A stretch of 64,000 nucleotides of DNA from CAVSPO01 sp963730005 (lineage in GTDB: Bacteria; Actinomycetota; Actinomycetes; Propionibacteriales; Propionibacteriaceae): the NCBI GenBank assembly GCA_963730005.1, contig CAVSPO010000023.1:124001-188000 (forward strand), written 5' to 3'. Every line of letters begins with the position of its first letter. Positions within the stretch are counted from its first letter, which is position 1. Positions 16,366-23,626 of the stretch are shown piece after piece. The notes beneath the pieces were generated by a model. The model saw nothing but the letters and a program-made list of their open reading frames with translations. It was not told the origin of the DNA and did no database searches. The position numbers were made by a program, and so were the translations under genes.

Positions 16366-17226
16366 ATGCCGATTCACAACATGGCGGGCTGCGTGCGCAA
16401 GACACTGGCCGTGGCGTCGCTGCTCGCCTTGGTGGCGGGTGTGGGTGGCTGCTCCGGTGAGCCGCAGGGGCAGGGCCCGAGCTCGGCCGGTTCGGCCACT
16501 GCTTCGGCAAAGTGGACGACCACCGACGGTCGTTCGGTCCCCGATGTCGGGTCCAGCTTCCACATCCAGTACTCGGGTAACGTCGACCTGAATCTGCCCG
16601 TGGATGCCTACAATCTCGACTGGGAGTCGACCACGGCTGAACAGGTGGCGCAGCTGACCCAGCGTGGGGTGTACACGATCTGCTACTTCAACGCCGGTGC
16701 CTACGAGGATTGGCGTCCGGACGAGGCCGAGTTCCCGGCCGCACTGGTCGGCAAGGACCTGGACGGCTGGCCGGGGGAGAGGTGGCTCGACGTTCGCGCC
16801 GTCGACGAGTTGCTGCCGATCATGGCTGCCCGGATGGACATCTGCAGGCAGAAGGGCTTCCAGGCAGTCGACCCGGACAACACCGACGGGTGGACCCAGG
16901 ACACCGGTTTCGACATCTCGCCGCAGGACCAGGTGGAGTATCAGCGTGCCCTGACCCGGGAGGCGCACACGCGGGGCCTGTCGATCGGGCTGAAGAACAA
17001 TCCAGACCAGCTCGACCAGTTGGCCGGCGACGTCGACTTCGCGGTGAACGAGGAATGCGTGCGCTACCGCGAATGTGACAAGTACACCGATTTCCTGGCT
17101 GCCGGCAAGGCCGTGTTCAACATCGAGTACGGCGGCAGCCCGGCCCGGGTCTGCCCCGGCCGGCCCGCCGGAATGTACACCGTGATCAAGGACCGAAAGC
17201 TGTCCGCGAAATCCCAGTCCTGCTGA
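16366..17226 (+). CDS. GH114-type endo-alpha-1,4-polygalactosaminidase lipoprotein
   Basis: 286 residues. A lipoprotein signal ends in VGGC (Cys29). The catalytic barrel shows the GH114 pattern: FHIQYSGNVDLNLPVDAYNL, then VYTICYFNAGAYEDWRPD, RWLDVRAVDELLPIM, the acidic motif AVDPDNTDGW (Asp169, Asp171; Glu/Asp at the first position in relatives), LSIGLKNNPDQ and AVNEECVRY. GH114 enzymes hydrolyse alpha-1,4-linked galactosamine polymers, the linkage reported for Pel, which strongly supports the operon being a Pel-like alpha-galactosaminoglycan locus. It starts 3 bases after the preceding gene, with GGAAGG as ribosome-binding site, and ends at a strong terminator. Confidence 0.88.
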   Translation: MPIHNMAGCVRKTLAVASLLALVAGVGGCSGEPQGQGPSSAGSATASAKWTTTDGRSVPDVGSSFHIQYSGNVDLNLPVDAYNLDWESTTAEQVAQLTQRGVYTICYFNAGAYEDWRPDEAEFPAALVGKDLDGWPGERWLDVRAVDELLPIMAARMDICRQKGFQAVDPDNTDGWTQDTGFDISPQDQVEYQRALTREAHTRGLSIGLKNNPDQLDQLAGDVDFAVNEECVRYRECDKYTDFLAAGKAVFNIEYGGSPARVCPGRPAGMYTVIKDRKLSAKSQSC

Positions 17227-17260
17227 ACTGCCAACAACTGGTCGACGACCCCGAAACGCA

Positions 17261-17290
17261 AAGAAACCCCTGGTTGACCAGGGGTTTCTT
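17261..17290. terminator. Bidirectional terminator between the Pel-like operon and tRNA-Glu
   Basis: AAGAAACCCCTGG pairs perfectly with CCAGGGGTTTCTT (13 bp) around TTGA. It is T-rich on the plus side (TTTCTTCGTTT) and A-rich before, so it can stop transcription both from the GH114 gene and from the convergent tRNA-Glu. Confidence 0.9.
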
Positions 17291-17297
17291 CGTTTGG

Positions 17298-17370
17298 CAT
17301 CCCCAACGGGATTCGAACCCGTGCCGTCGCCGTGAAAGGGCGATGTCCTAGGCCTCTAGACGATGGGGAC
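17298..17370 (-). tRNA. tRNA-Glu (TTC)
   Basis: A 73-nt cloverleaf on the minus strand. GTCCCCA pairs with TGGGGAT (terminal G-U), discriminator G; the D-arm region reads CGTCTAGAGGCCTAGGAC, the anticodon loop CTTTCAC gives TTC, and the T-loop is TTCGAAT. It stands alone here; the Asp and Phe tRNAs usually found right behind it are at 3346-3558. Confidence 0.97.
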
Positions 17371-17453
17371 CTGACGACCAATGGTAGTGGATCGTGGCCC
17401 CGCCACCCAAGTCGGGCGCGGGGCCACGAAACCGAACCACCTGATGGCCGGCA

Positions 17454-19205
17454 TCACTTCATGGTGATGTGCACGTGGTCGTAGTGGTTCTGGGTGTCGG
17501 AACCGCGATCGGCCATCGCTCGCCAGCCCTCGCCGTCCCGGCTGATGTTCCAGATCTTCTGGCCGAAGATGATGTACTGAATGCCCAGTTCGGAGGCATG
17601 AGTGCGGTAGTAGTTCGCGATCTCCCAGCCGAGGTCCTGGTTGCTGCGGTAGCTCGGCAGCATCAGGTCGACGGCCTTGCCTGCGCCGTGGTCATCGGCG
17701 CTGCTGCGCCAGCCGTACATGGTCTTGATTTGCGGGTACCGCTGCCGGGTCACGAGGACGATGTTCTTGGCGGAAGCCTTGATCTGGTCCAGGCCACTGG
17801 ATCCGCCGGTGTTCAGCGAGCCACCGGTGAGGGCGGCTGCGACCGGAGCGCTGTCGGGCGAGCTTGCCAGGTAGCTGCTGGCGATCCAGCGCACGGCTTG
17901 CGCCCAGATCACCTGCGTGCGTCCGTTCTCGACCACGCCGGTGACCTGCACTGAGGTGCCGGCCGGCGCCACGTCGACGATGGGGGAGTCGGGTGACGAG
18001 GTGGTTCGCACGTTGACGCCTGTCGTCGTGTACTTGGTGGCGATGACCTTCGGCAGGCTGGGCGCTGTGACGGTGGGCGTCGTCGTCGACTCCGGCGTGC
18101 TGGCCGAGGCGTCGGAGCTGATGTACAGGTTGCAGATCCATGCGATGGACCCGTCCCAGACGATTTCGCTCCACTGGCCCTTGACCTTGCCGGTCAGCTG
18201 GATTGCAGTGCCCTTGTCGGCGACCGTGATCACCTTGTTGGTGGTGCTGGCACCGGCACGGATGTTGACCGCGGTCGTGGTGTAGGCCGCGGAGGTGCTC
18301 GTCGGCGGCGCCGTGGTCGGTGGGGTCACCGCAACCGTGTCGAGGTAACGCGACGCCACCCAACCTGCCTGCCCCCCGTAGTTGACCGGCGTCCAGCCGT
18401 TCTGGGAGACGCCCGTCACACCGATGGACTCTCCCTTGGCGAGCAAGCCCCGGCTCGGTGACGCAGTGGTCGCCTGCTCCCGGACGTTGACCACGGTGTT
18501 GGCGACAGCCTGGGAAACCACTGCGGAAGGCGGGGTGGTCGGCGCGGCAGTGGCCGGTTTCGTGGTTGCCGGCGCAGCGGTGGTTGGTTGCGTTGATGGT
18601 GCGGCCGGTTGTGGCTGGCCCGCGCCGGGCGGGCTGGTCGTTGGTTCAGCGGCTGCCGGTGTGCTGGCCTCTGCTTGGCCACTGGTTGGGCCGGGGGTGT
18701 CGGAAAGCCGCAGGTACTGCGTGCTGATCCAGGCCTGTTTGCCCGCGTGGTCCACCGGGGTCCAGCCGTTGACGCTCTCTCCGAGAACGCTGACAGGCTG
18801 GCCTTCGGCGAGCCGGCCAAGGATCTCCGAGAAGATCGTCCCCCTGGCGCGGATGTTGACGGTGGCGCTTGCTGTGGCAGTGCCGAGCGGTTCGGCCGTA
18901 TGGCTCAGCGGCTGGGTGCTGACCAGGTATTGAGCCGCCACCCAGGCCTCACGGCCGTTGAAGACGACCGGGGTCCAACCGCCGGCGGTTGCGCCGCGCT
19001 GGGTGACTGTGGAGCCTGGTTCGAGTAGCCCGATCTTGTCCGAAGCAGTAGTCGGGCCGAGCCGCACGTTGACTGCGGTGGTGGCCGCCACCGTGCCGTA
19101 GTCGGCAGTGGCTGCTGGACCGAAGATGATTCCTGTTGTGGTCAGAGTCCCCGCCAGAGCAGCCGCAGCCACTCCGACGCGAAGACCGCGCGTCGTGAAA
19201 CTCAC
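17454..19205 (-). CDS. Secreted five-SH3-domain protein with M15/VanY-like C-terminal domain
   Basis: 583 residues. A signal peptide (GVAAAALAGTLTTTGI, cleavage near AATA-DYG) precedes bacterial SH3 repeats at about 42-94, 112-165, 236-288, 308-361 and 392-446, each with a VNVR...GW..V...WV...YL pattern. A Pro/Thr/Ala linker lies at 170-230. The last 110 residues carry His506 and Asp513 in DDHGAGKAVD plus the HYDHVH motif (574-579), the metal-ligand pattern of M15-type peptidases (ARB_07466/VldE-like C-terminal domain). It probably binds and cuts or remodels peptidoglycan. The GTG at 19205, preceded by GGAGGGG, is chosen over an open upstream extension because the signal peptide begins there. 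No close neighbour in its operon. Confidence 0.85.
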   Translation of the reverse strand: MSFTTRGLRVGVAAAALAGTLTTTGIIFGPAATADYGTVAATTAVNVRLGPTTASDKIGLLEPGSTVTQRGATAGGWTPVVFNGREAWVAAQYLVSTQPLSHTAEPLGTATASATVNIRARGTIFSEILGRLAEGQPVSVLGESVNGWTPVDHAGKQAWISTQYLRLSDTPGPTSGQAEASTPAAAEPTTSPPGAGQPQPAAPSTQPTTAAPATTKPATAAPTTPPSAVVSQAVANTVVNVREQATTASPSRGLLAKGESIGVTGVSQNGWTPVNYGGQAGWVASRYLDTVAVTPPTTAPPTSTSAAYTTTAVNIRAGASTTNKVITVADKGTAIQLTGKVKGQWSEIVWDGSIAWICNLYISSDASASTPESTTTPTVTAPSLPKVIATKYTTTGVNVRTTSSPDSPIVDVAPAGTSVQVTGVVENGRTQVIWAQAVRWIASSYLASSPDSAPVAAALTGGSLNTGGSSGLDQIKASAKNIVLVTRQRYPQIKTMYGWRSSADDHGAGKAVDLMLPSYRSNQDLGWEIANYYRTHASELGIQYIIFGQKIWNISRDGEGWRAMADRGSDTQNHYDHVHITMK

Positions 19206-19643
19206 ATCATTCCCCTCCCGCGCGGCCTTCCCCTGCTGCGCGATGGACAGGTGCGCCAAGAGGAGCACCACGTTGTGGCCAGTGCTGGCGTGTCGGGACG
19301 CCCCACTGCACAGCCGCAAACTAGAGTTCGCCCGCCGGGAGTACAACGCCTGTCGCGGTTGGCCGCGGTTCTGAGGGAAAGCCAAGAGACCCCCAAGCCA
19401 AGAACTACACAGCAGTAGTTCAGGAACTTCTTGGAGTTCGGGAAATGTGGTTTGACTACGGCATTGATGGCTGCAAATAACGGATTGGGTGGCGGTGCTG
19501 CCCTCGGTCACAGGCCGTTGGGGCCAACTTGCGGACGCCCTTGCTGAATCTCTGAAGACGAGGTTGAGGTTGAGAGCAGGCGGCTCGGCATGGGGGCTGG
19601 ATCAGGGTCGGGGCGAACAGTCGGGCCTTGGCCGATGCGGCGC
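19206..19643 (-). other. 438-base region without a gene: leader of the SH3-protein gene
   Basis: No believable coding region on either strand. A hairpin of 7 bp (GAACTAC at 19402-19408, GTAGTTC at 19415-19421) with flanking CCAAG/CTTGG complementarity lies about 195 bases upstream of the SH3-protein start. Cell-wall genes of this kind in actinobacteria are often preceded by a cyclic-di-AMP riboswitch, but I could not match its consensus by eye. Plausibly a long 5' untranslated leader; function unassigned. Confidence 0.4.
19402..19421 (-). other. Stem-loop in the leader of the SH3-protein gene
   Basis: A 7-bp perfect stem with a 6-nt loop, extended by weaker outer pairing from about 19394 to 19434. 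It could be part of a structured leader RNA or the terminator of the upstream minus-strand gene (19644-20270), from which it lies 220 bases downstream. Confidence 0.35.
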
Positions 19644-20270
19644 CTACGACGCGAGTCCGATCACCCAGGCCCGATCACTGTCGGCGACGAGCTGCGCGCA
19701 ATGCCCGTGGTCGGCCGCCGTCACGGCGTCGGCCTGCAGTTCGGCGCGTGTCACCAGGCGGGCGCCGGTGAGGGTGGCGAGTCGCCGCAGCTCTTCCGGT
19801 GGCCCGACCAGAGCCTGAACCTGCACTGTGCCGGCCATCAGGTTGGCCAGCAGGGTGCTGATCGTCCCCTCGTCGAAGCCGGGAGCCGCCACCGTGAGCG
19901 GACGGTCGCCGGACCGCCCCAGCGGCCGCAGCAACTCCCGGACGTTGTCGACGGGCTCCGCACACACCAGGACCCACGGGGCGGTCAGCACCGATCGCCC
20001 GTCAGTGCGAGTCTGCAGGCCGGGGCTGGCCAAACCCAGGTGCAACATCACCGTGGAGTCGGCGGCGAGCACGGAAAGCAGCGCCGCCGCCTCTTGCTCG
20101 GACACCTGCTCAAGCTCGGAGGCGCGTCGCAATTCGTCCAACTCGACGGACTCCTGGTGCGGCGGTGCGGCCAGCAGCCGGGCATGGCGGTCCGCCAGTG
20201 CGGCCACCAGCAGCGCCAGCGTGCCCAGCACCAGAATCAGAACGAAGCCTCGTGCGCCCGAGTCCGTCAT
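19644..20270 (-). CDS. Membrane-anchored protein with a GroEL apical-domain-like region
   Basis: 208 residues. One membrane helix at about 8-26 is followed by a region resembling the GroEL apical domain. Residues 78-101 (GLASPGLQTRTD...PWVLV) align with the chaperonin segment that ends in 'PYILL'. PVDNVRELLRPL matches 'ISNIRELLPVL'. PLTVAAPGFDEGTISTLLAN matches '[20 protein letters not shown]', GTVQVQAL matches 'GTLNVAAV', and LRRLATLTGARLVTRAEL matches 'EDIAILTGG.VISEE'. The equatorial ATPase and intermediate domains are absent, so it cannot be a chaperonin; the apical domain may act as a substrate-binding module at the membrane. Similarity judged by eye. It is divergent from tRNA-Lys, 31 bases away. 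Confidence 0.75.
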   Translation of the reverse strand: MTDSGARGFVLILVLGTLALLVAALADRHARLLAAPPHQESVELDELRRASELEQVSEQEAAALLSVLAADSTVMLHLGLASPGLQTRTDGRSVLTAPWVLVCAEPVDNVRELLRPLGRSGDRPLTVAAPGFDEGTISTLLANLMAGTVQVQALVGPPEELRRLATLTGARLVTRAELQADAVTAADHGHCAQLVADSDRAWVIGLAS

Positions 20271-20301
20271 GAGGTCACTCTAGAGCCGCTACACTATTGA
20301 G

Positions 20302-20374
20302 GCCTCCATAGCTCAGTTGGCAGAGCAGTGGACTTTTAATCCATGGGTCCGGGGTTCGAGTCCCCGTGGGGGCA
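20302..20374 (+). tRNA. tRNA-Lys (TTT)
   Basis: A 73-nt cloverleaf. GCCTCCA pairs with TGGGGGC, discriminator A; the anticodon stem TGGA/TCCA encloses CTTTTAA, anticodon TTT; T-loop TTCGAGT. A TACACT -10-like element lies just upstream at 20290-20295. It is followed within 10 bases by the 17-bp tandem repeat. Confidence 0.97.
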
Positions 20375-20382
20375 CCCTTCTC

Positions 20383-20484
20383 GGTGTCTGCGGCAATGAG
20401 GTGTCTGCGGCAATGAGGTGTCTGCGGCAATGAGGTGTCTGCGGCCATGAAGTGTCTGCGGCCTATTCGGTGCCTGCGGCGACA
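20383..20484. repeat. 17-bp tandem repeat (minisatellite), about six copies
   Basis: The unit GGTGTCTGCGGCAATGA is exact at 20383-20399, 20400-20416 and 20417-20433. A one-base variant follows at 20434-20450, then two decayed copies at 20451-20467 and 20468-20484. The last one and a half copies lie inside the 3' end of the patatin gene and encode its final residues (AVAAGTE). 17 is not a multiple of three, so copy-number change shifts frames in the coding part. Confidence 0.9.
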
Positions 20485-21878
20485 GCGCTCGAATGAGCTT
20501 CGAAGCGTTGCCACCACACCTCGGTGAGGGGCGGCAGCAGGTCGGGGTCACATTCGGCAAGCAGCTGACGCACTTTCCGTTTGGTGGCAGTGAGCGCTGA
20601 GCCGTCCTGGACGGCCTGCGGTGTCAGCGCAGCCTTCTCCAGCTCCCAGGCCCGCCGCCGCGCCTGGATGATCTCGCGATGCAGTTGCTCCTGGTGTTGG
20701 TCCGCGTTGCGGATTGTCTCCGCGGCCCGCATCCAGCCGTAGTCCCGGTTGATCTGCAGCAACCCGGGGTCGACGTCCATCATTTCGTGCACCGCGATCT
20801 CGGGACCGATGACGACGGCACCGCTGGAGCGCGCATAAGCGACCTCGTCACGCTCGGATTCGTCCATCATCACGGTGGTCGCCCGCGACAGGATCGAGAC
20901 GACGTCGCGACGAAGGTAGCCGTGTTCGCCGCGCACGCCACTGGGGGCGGTCAGGATCACGAGTGGCCTGGTCATGCCCAGATGAGCCACGCCCATCTCG
21001 ACCGGGACGTTCTCGCGGACCCCACCGTCCAGGTAGGCCTCATCGCCCAGACACACGGGCTTGAAGATGCCGGGGATCGAGCAGGAGGCCAGCACGCCCG
21101 CACTCAGTGGATGCTCCGTGTCGTCGACCAGGTGGTCGTCGCGGTCGACGATCCGGCCGTCCTCACGCATGAAGCGCAACTCCCCGCTGTCGAGGCCCAC
21201 CATCGACAGCCGCAGCTGCATGCCGGAGGTGCGAACCCGCTGCGGGTCGAGCAGGCCCAGCAGACCGGTGATGACTGGCCCCGGGCGATACAGGGCCTGG
21301 GAACGCTCCGCCGCCAGCAATGCGGTGGCGAGTTCCCCGCTGGCCCGGCCCAGCCGGGGCAGGTGGTTGAGCACCTGGAGAAACAGCGACGGGGTCCAGT
21401 CGAGCGGGTGGGCTGGTTCCTCGGTGACCGCCATTCGCAGCACCATCGTGGATTCATCCGGGCCCACGCCGGCGCCGGGTTGCGCAGGCTCGGCCTTCTC
21501 TGCCTGCTTGGCCACGTCGATGAGTCGTAGCACTTCGGGCGCCCGCTTGCGCAGCGTGCTGAACCAGTGCTGTTCGGTGAACATCTCGGACGGGCCGTCC
21601 ATGCCCAGCCACAGCGCCTCCAGCTCGAACAGCGCCCGGGACTGTTCCTTCGCGTCCATGGACTGGGCCAGGATCGCGCCCACAATCGCGCCGGCCGAAG
21701 TGCCGCTGATCAGGGTCGGCGCGATGCCGGCCCTCTCGTAGAGGTAGTGCAGTGCGCCGAGCTGGAAGCTGGCCCTGGAGCCGCCGCCGGCAAGCACCAG
21801 GCCTTGGGGGCCCTCGTCGGCTTCAGGATGATCAGCGCCCAGGAAGGGCAGCAAGCCGAACCAGGAGGCGCGCGACAT
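20463..21878 (-). CDS. Patatin-like phospholipase
   Basis: 471 residues. A Ser-Asp dyad lipid acyl hydrolase: oxyanion motif GGGSRA (31-36), nucleophile Ser61 in GTSAG and Asp284 in LDGGVRE. About 80 extra C-terminal residues are helical and charged (HREIIQARRRAWELEKAAL). It probably cleaves membrane phospholipids or other acyl esters in the cytoplasm. The ATG at 21878 has a GGAGA ribosome-binding site 5-6 bases before it. Its 3' end overlaps the 17-bp tandem repeat, which may add or remove C-terminal residues. Divergent from the cation-efflux gene. Confidence 0.9.
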   Translation of the reverse strand: MSRASWFGLLPFLGADHPEADEGPQGLVLAGGGSRASFQLGALHYLYERAGIAPTLISGTSAGAIVGAILAQSMDAKEQSRALFELEALWLGMDGPSEMFTEQHWFSTLRKRAPEVLRLIDVAKQAEKAEPAQPGAGVGPDESTMVLRMAVTEEPAHPLDWTPSLFLQVLNHLPRLGRASGELATALLAAERSQALYRPGPVITGLLGLLDPQRVRTSGMQLRLSMVGLDSGELRFMREDGRIVDRDDHLVDDTEHPLSAGVLASCSIPGIFKPVCLGDEAYLDGGVRENVPVEMGVAHLGMTRPLVILTAPSGVRGEHGYLRRDVVSILSRATTVMMDESERDEVAYARSSGAVVIGPEIAVHEMMDVDPGLLQINRDYGWMRAAETIRNADQHQEQLHREIIQARRRAWELEKAALTPQAVQDGSALTATKRKVRQLLAECDPDLLPPLTEVWWQRFEAHSSAVAAGTE

Positions 21879-21939
21879 GTGATCTCCAATCCGGGTCTCA
21901 GCCTAGTTGAGCGTTGCGGCCGGCCGGTGGGCGGGGATA

Positions 21940-22881
21940 ATGGGGCACGTGTCTGAAGCTGTTCCCACCGGGGCCAACGGTCGCTACGCCACGCCCGTGG
22001 ACCTGAGCAAGTTCGCAGTGCTGTCCATCGGGGCGGCGCTGGTCACGATTGTGCTCAAGACCGCGTCGTGGTGGGTCACCGGGTCTGTCGGGTTGTTGGC
22101 GGATGCCGCTGAATCGCTGGTGAACCTGGTTGCTGCCTTGGTGGCGTTCGTTGCGCTCAAGGTGTCCATCAAACCCGCGGACGAGAACCACCCCTACGGC
22201 CACAGCAAGGCGGAGTACCTGTCTGCCGCTGTCGAGGGCCTGATGATCTTCGTTGCAGCGGCCTTCATCATCGTCCAGTCGGTGGAACGGCTGCTCAACC
22301 CGCAGCCGTTGCAGCAGATCGGGCTGGGCTTGCTGATCTCGGTGGTCGCCTCCCTGGTCAACGGCGGTGTCGCGCTGGTCTTGCTCAAGCAGGGCCGCAA
22401 ACACCGCTCCACCACCTTGATCGCCGACGGCAAGCACCTGATGACCGACGTCCTCACTTCGGCCGGCGTACTGGTCGGTGTTGGGCTGGTTGCCGTCACG
22501 GGTCAGATCCGGCTCGACCCCATCGTGGCCATCCTGGTGGGCGCCAACATCCTGTGGACGGGCGTCACCCTGGTCAAGCACTCCGTCGACGGGCTGATGG
22601 ACGTGGGCCTGCCCAGCGAGATCAGCGCGCGGATCGACGCAGTGCTCGACGGGTTCAGGAGCGACAATGTCACGTTCCACGCCATTCGGACTCGTGAGGC
22701 CGGCAATCGCCGGTTCCTGTCCTTGCACGTGTTGGTCCCCGACGACTGGACCGTGAAGCAGGGCCACGACCTGACCGAGGACGTGATCGACGCCCTGCTC
22801 GAGCAGGTGCCGGACCTGCGGGTGTCGGCCCATCTTGAACCCAAGGACGACCCGCGTTCCTACGAGGACGAGGACATCTGA
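21940..22881 (+). CDS. Cation diffusion facilitator (CDF) metal exporter
   Basis: 313 residues with about six membrane segments and a C-terminal cytoplasmic domain. The helix-2 metal site reads LLADAAESLVN, the variant with Glu/Asn seen in a CDF subgroup; the helix-5 site is KHLMTDVLTS (His-x3-Asp), and the conserved loop ENHPYGHSKAEYLS is present. The C-terminal part (RTREAGNRRFLSLHVLVPDDW) is the CDF dimerisation domain. It exports Zn2+, Mn2+ or Fe2+ in exchange for protons; the metal cannot be fixed from sequence. The ATG at 21940 is preferred over a GTG at 21949 because of the GGCGGGG upstream. Confidence 0.92.
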   Translation: MGHVSEAVPTGANGRYATPVDLSKFAVLSIGAALVTIVLKTASWWVTGSVGLLADAAESLVNLVAALVAFVALKVSIKPADENHPYGHSKAEYLSAAVEGLMIFVAAAFIIVQSVERLLNPQPLQQIGLGLLISVVASLVNGGVALVLLKQGRKHRSTTLIADGKHLMTDVLTSAGVLVGVGLVAVTGQIRLDPIVAILVGANILWTGVTLVKHSVDGLMDVGLPSEISARIDAVLDGFRSDNVTFHAIRTREAGNRRFLSLHVLVPDDWTVKQGHDLTEDVIDALLEQVPDLRVSAHLEPKDDPRSYEDEDI

Positions 22882-22893
22882 CGCTGACCAGGG

Positions 22894-23274
22894 TCAGCTC
22901 GACGACTGTCCCAGGGGGATCGCGTCGTCCTGGTCGGGCGAATCGGGGCCAGCGCCAGCATCGGCCGGCGGGGCCGTGTAGTAGCGGTACAGCTCGGCTT
23001 CCTCGTCAGCGTTCAGGTGCCGGTCGGGGTCGATGCCCGGCGCGTCCTTGACGTAGTCGGAGCTGAACGCGACGGTGATCCGGCCAGGTGTCACGGTCGC
23101 CTTCTCGAGCGGGACGAAGTTCTCCTTGGTGCCGAACAAACCCGACTTCACGGTCACCCAGGTGGGCTGACCGGTCTGGTCGTCGAGGTAGACCTGGCCG
23201 ACCCCGCCGATCTTCTTGCCGGTCACGTCGATGACGTCACTGGCGTAGAGGTCGTCGATCCGCTGCTCGACCAT
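22894..23274 (-). CDS. PRC-barrel domain protein
   Basis: 126 residues. A PRC-barrel beta domain spans roughly residues 5-75: LYASDVIDVTGKKIGGVGQV, then TWVTVKSGLFGTKENFVPLE and ITVAFSSDYVKDAP. It is followed by LNADEEAELYRYY and a disordered acidic tail. Such proteins are soluble and common in actinobacteria; roles range from stress response to RNA-processing accessory, and none can be chosen here. The start is ATG at 23274, with an adjoining GTG at 23277 as alternative; GGGAGA lies upstream. Convergent with the CDF gene, 12 bases apart. Confidence 0.85.
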   Translation of the reverse strand: MVEQRIDDLYASDVIDVTGKKIGGVGQVYLDDQTGQPTWVTVKSGLFGTKENFVPLEKATVTPGRITVAFSSDYVKDAPGIDPDRHLNADEEAELYRYYTAPPADAGAGPDSPDQDDAIPLGQSSS

Positions 23275-23316
23275 CACGGTTCTCCCTTCGAGGCCGGGCG
23301 CTCACAGCCCTGGCGA

Positions 23317-23559
23317 TCACAGTCTGCTGAGGAAATCCTCGTCGTCGTCGGGTGGGATGTCGCGTGGCCGGGAAGCCTGGACCCGAGGCCGTCCCCAGAT
23401 CAGCCAGGCAACCGGCCCGATCACGGGCAGGCAGATGACGATGAAGGCCCACAACCATTTGGGGGCGAAGCGCACCGACCAACTGTCAGCCTGGGCGACC
23501 TCGACCGTGCAGTAGATGGTGAGGGCCAGGATGACAAGGATCGGCAGGACGCGGGCCAT
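23317..23559 (-). CDS. Small membrane protein, phospholipase-D-nuclease N-terminal (PLDc_N) type
   Basis: 80 residues with two membrane helices: MARVLPILVILALTIYCTVE, then WLWAFIVICLPVIGPVAWLIWGRPR, ending in an acidic tail. The spacing and the GPVAWLI..GRP motif match the PLDc_N domain seen at the front of cardiolipin synthases and in stand-alone actinobacterial proteins. Function unknown. An ATG 30 bases upstream (23589) would give 90 residues; homologues usually begin at MARVL, so that start is used. Divergent from menA. Confidence 0.82.
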   Translation of the reverse strand: MARVLPILVILALTIYCTVEVAQADSWSVRFAPKWLWAFIVICLPVIGPVAWLIWGRPRVQASRPRDIPPDDDEDFLSRL

Positions 23560-23626
23560 GGGGTCCAGTGTACTGATGCGATCTAGCATGGAGCGTCTGC
23601 GTGTGAGCCCATCGAGAGGAGCGGTC

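Noticed and set aside
3559..17297. Integrative element with tRNA attachment sites
   Set aside because: No integrase or transposase and no duplicated tRNA-Glu or tRNA-Asp end could be found at the borders, so only a split cluster, not a defined element, is claimed.
19206..19511. N-terminal extension of the SH3-repeat protein up to 19511
   Set aside because: The frame is open, but the signal peptide and a strong GGAGGGG site mark the GTG at 19205 as start; the extension has no protein-like character.
19644..20270. Truncated groEL pseudogene
   Set aside because: It has its own membrane helix, an intact frame and no remnant of the equatorial ATPase motifs, so it looks like a distinct protein rather than decayed groEL.
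20383..20484. CRISPR array
   Set aside because: The 17-bp units abut without spacers, so this is a tandem minisatellite.
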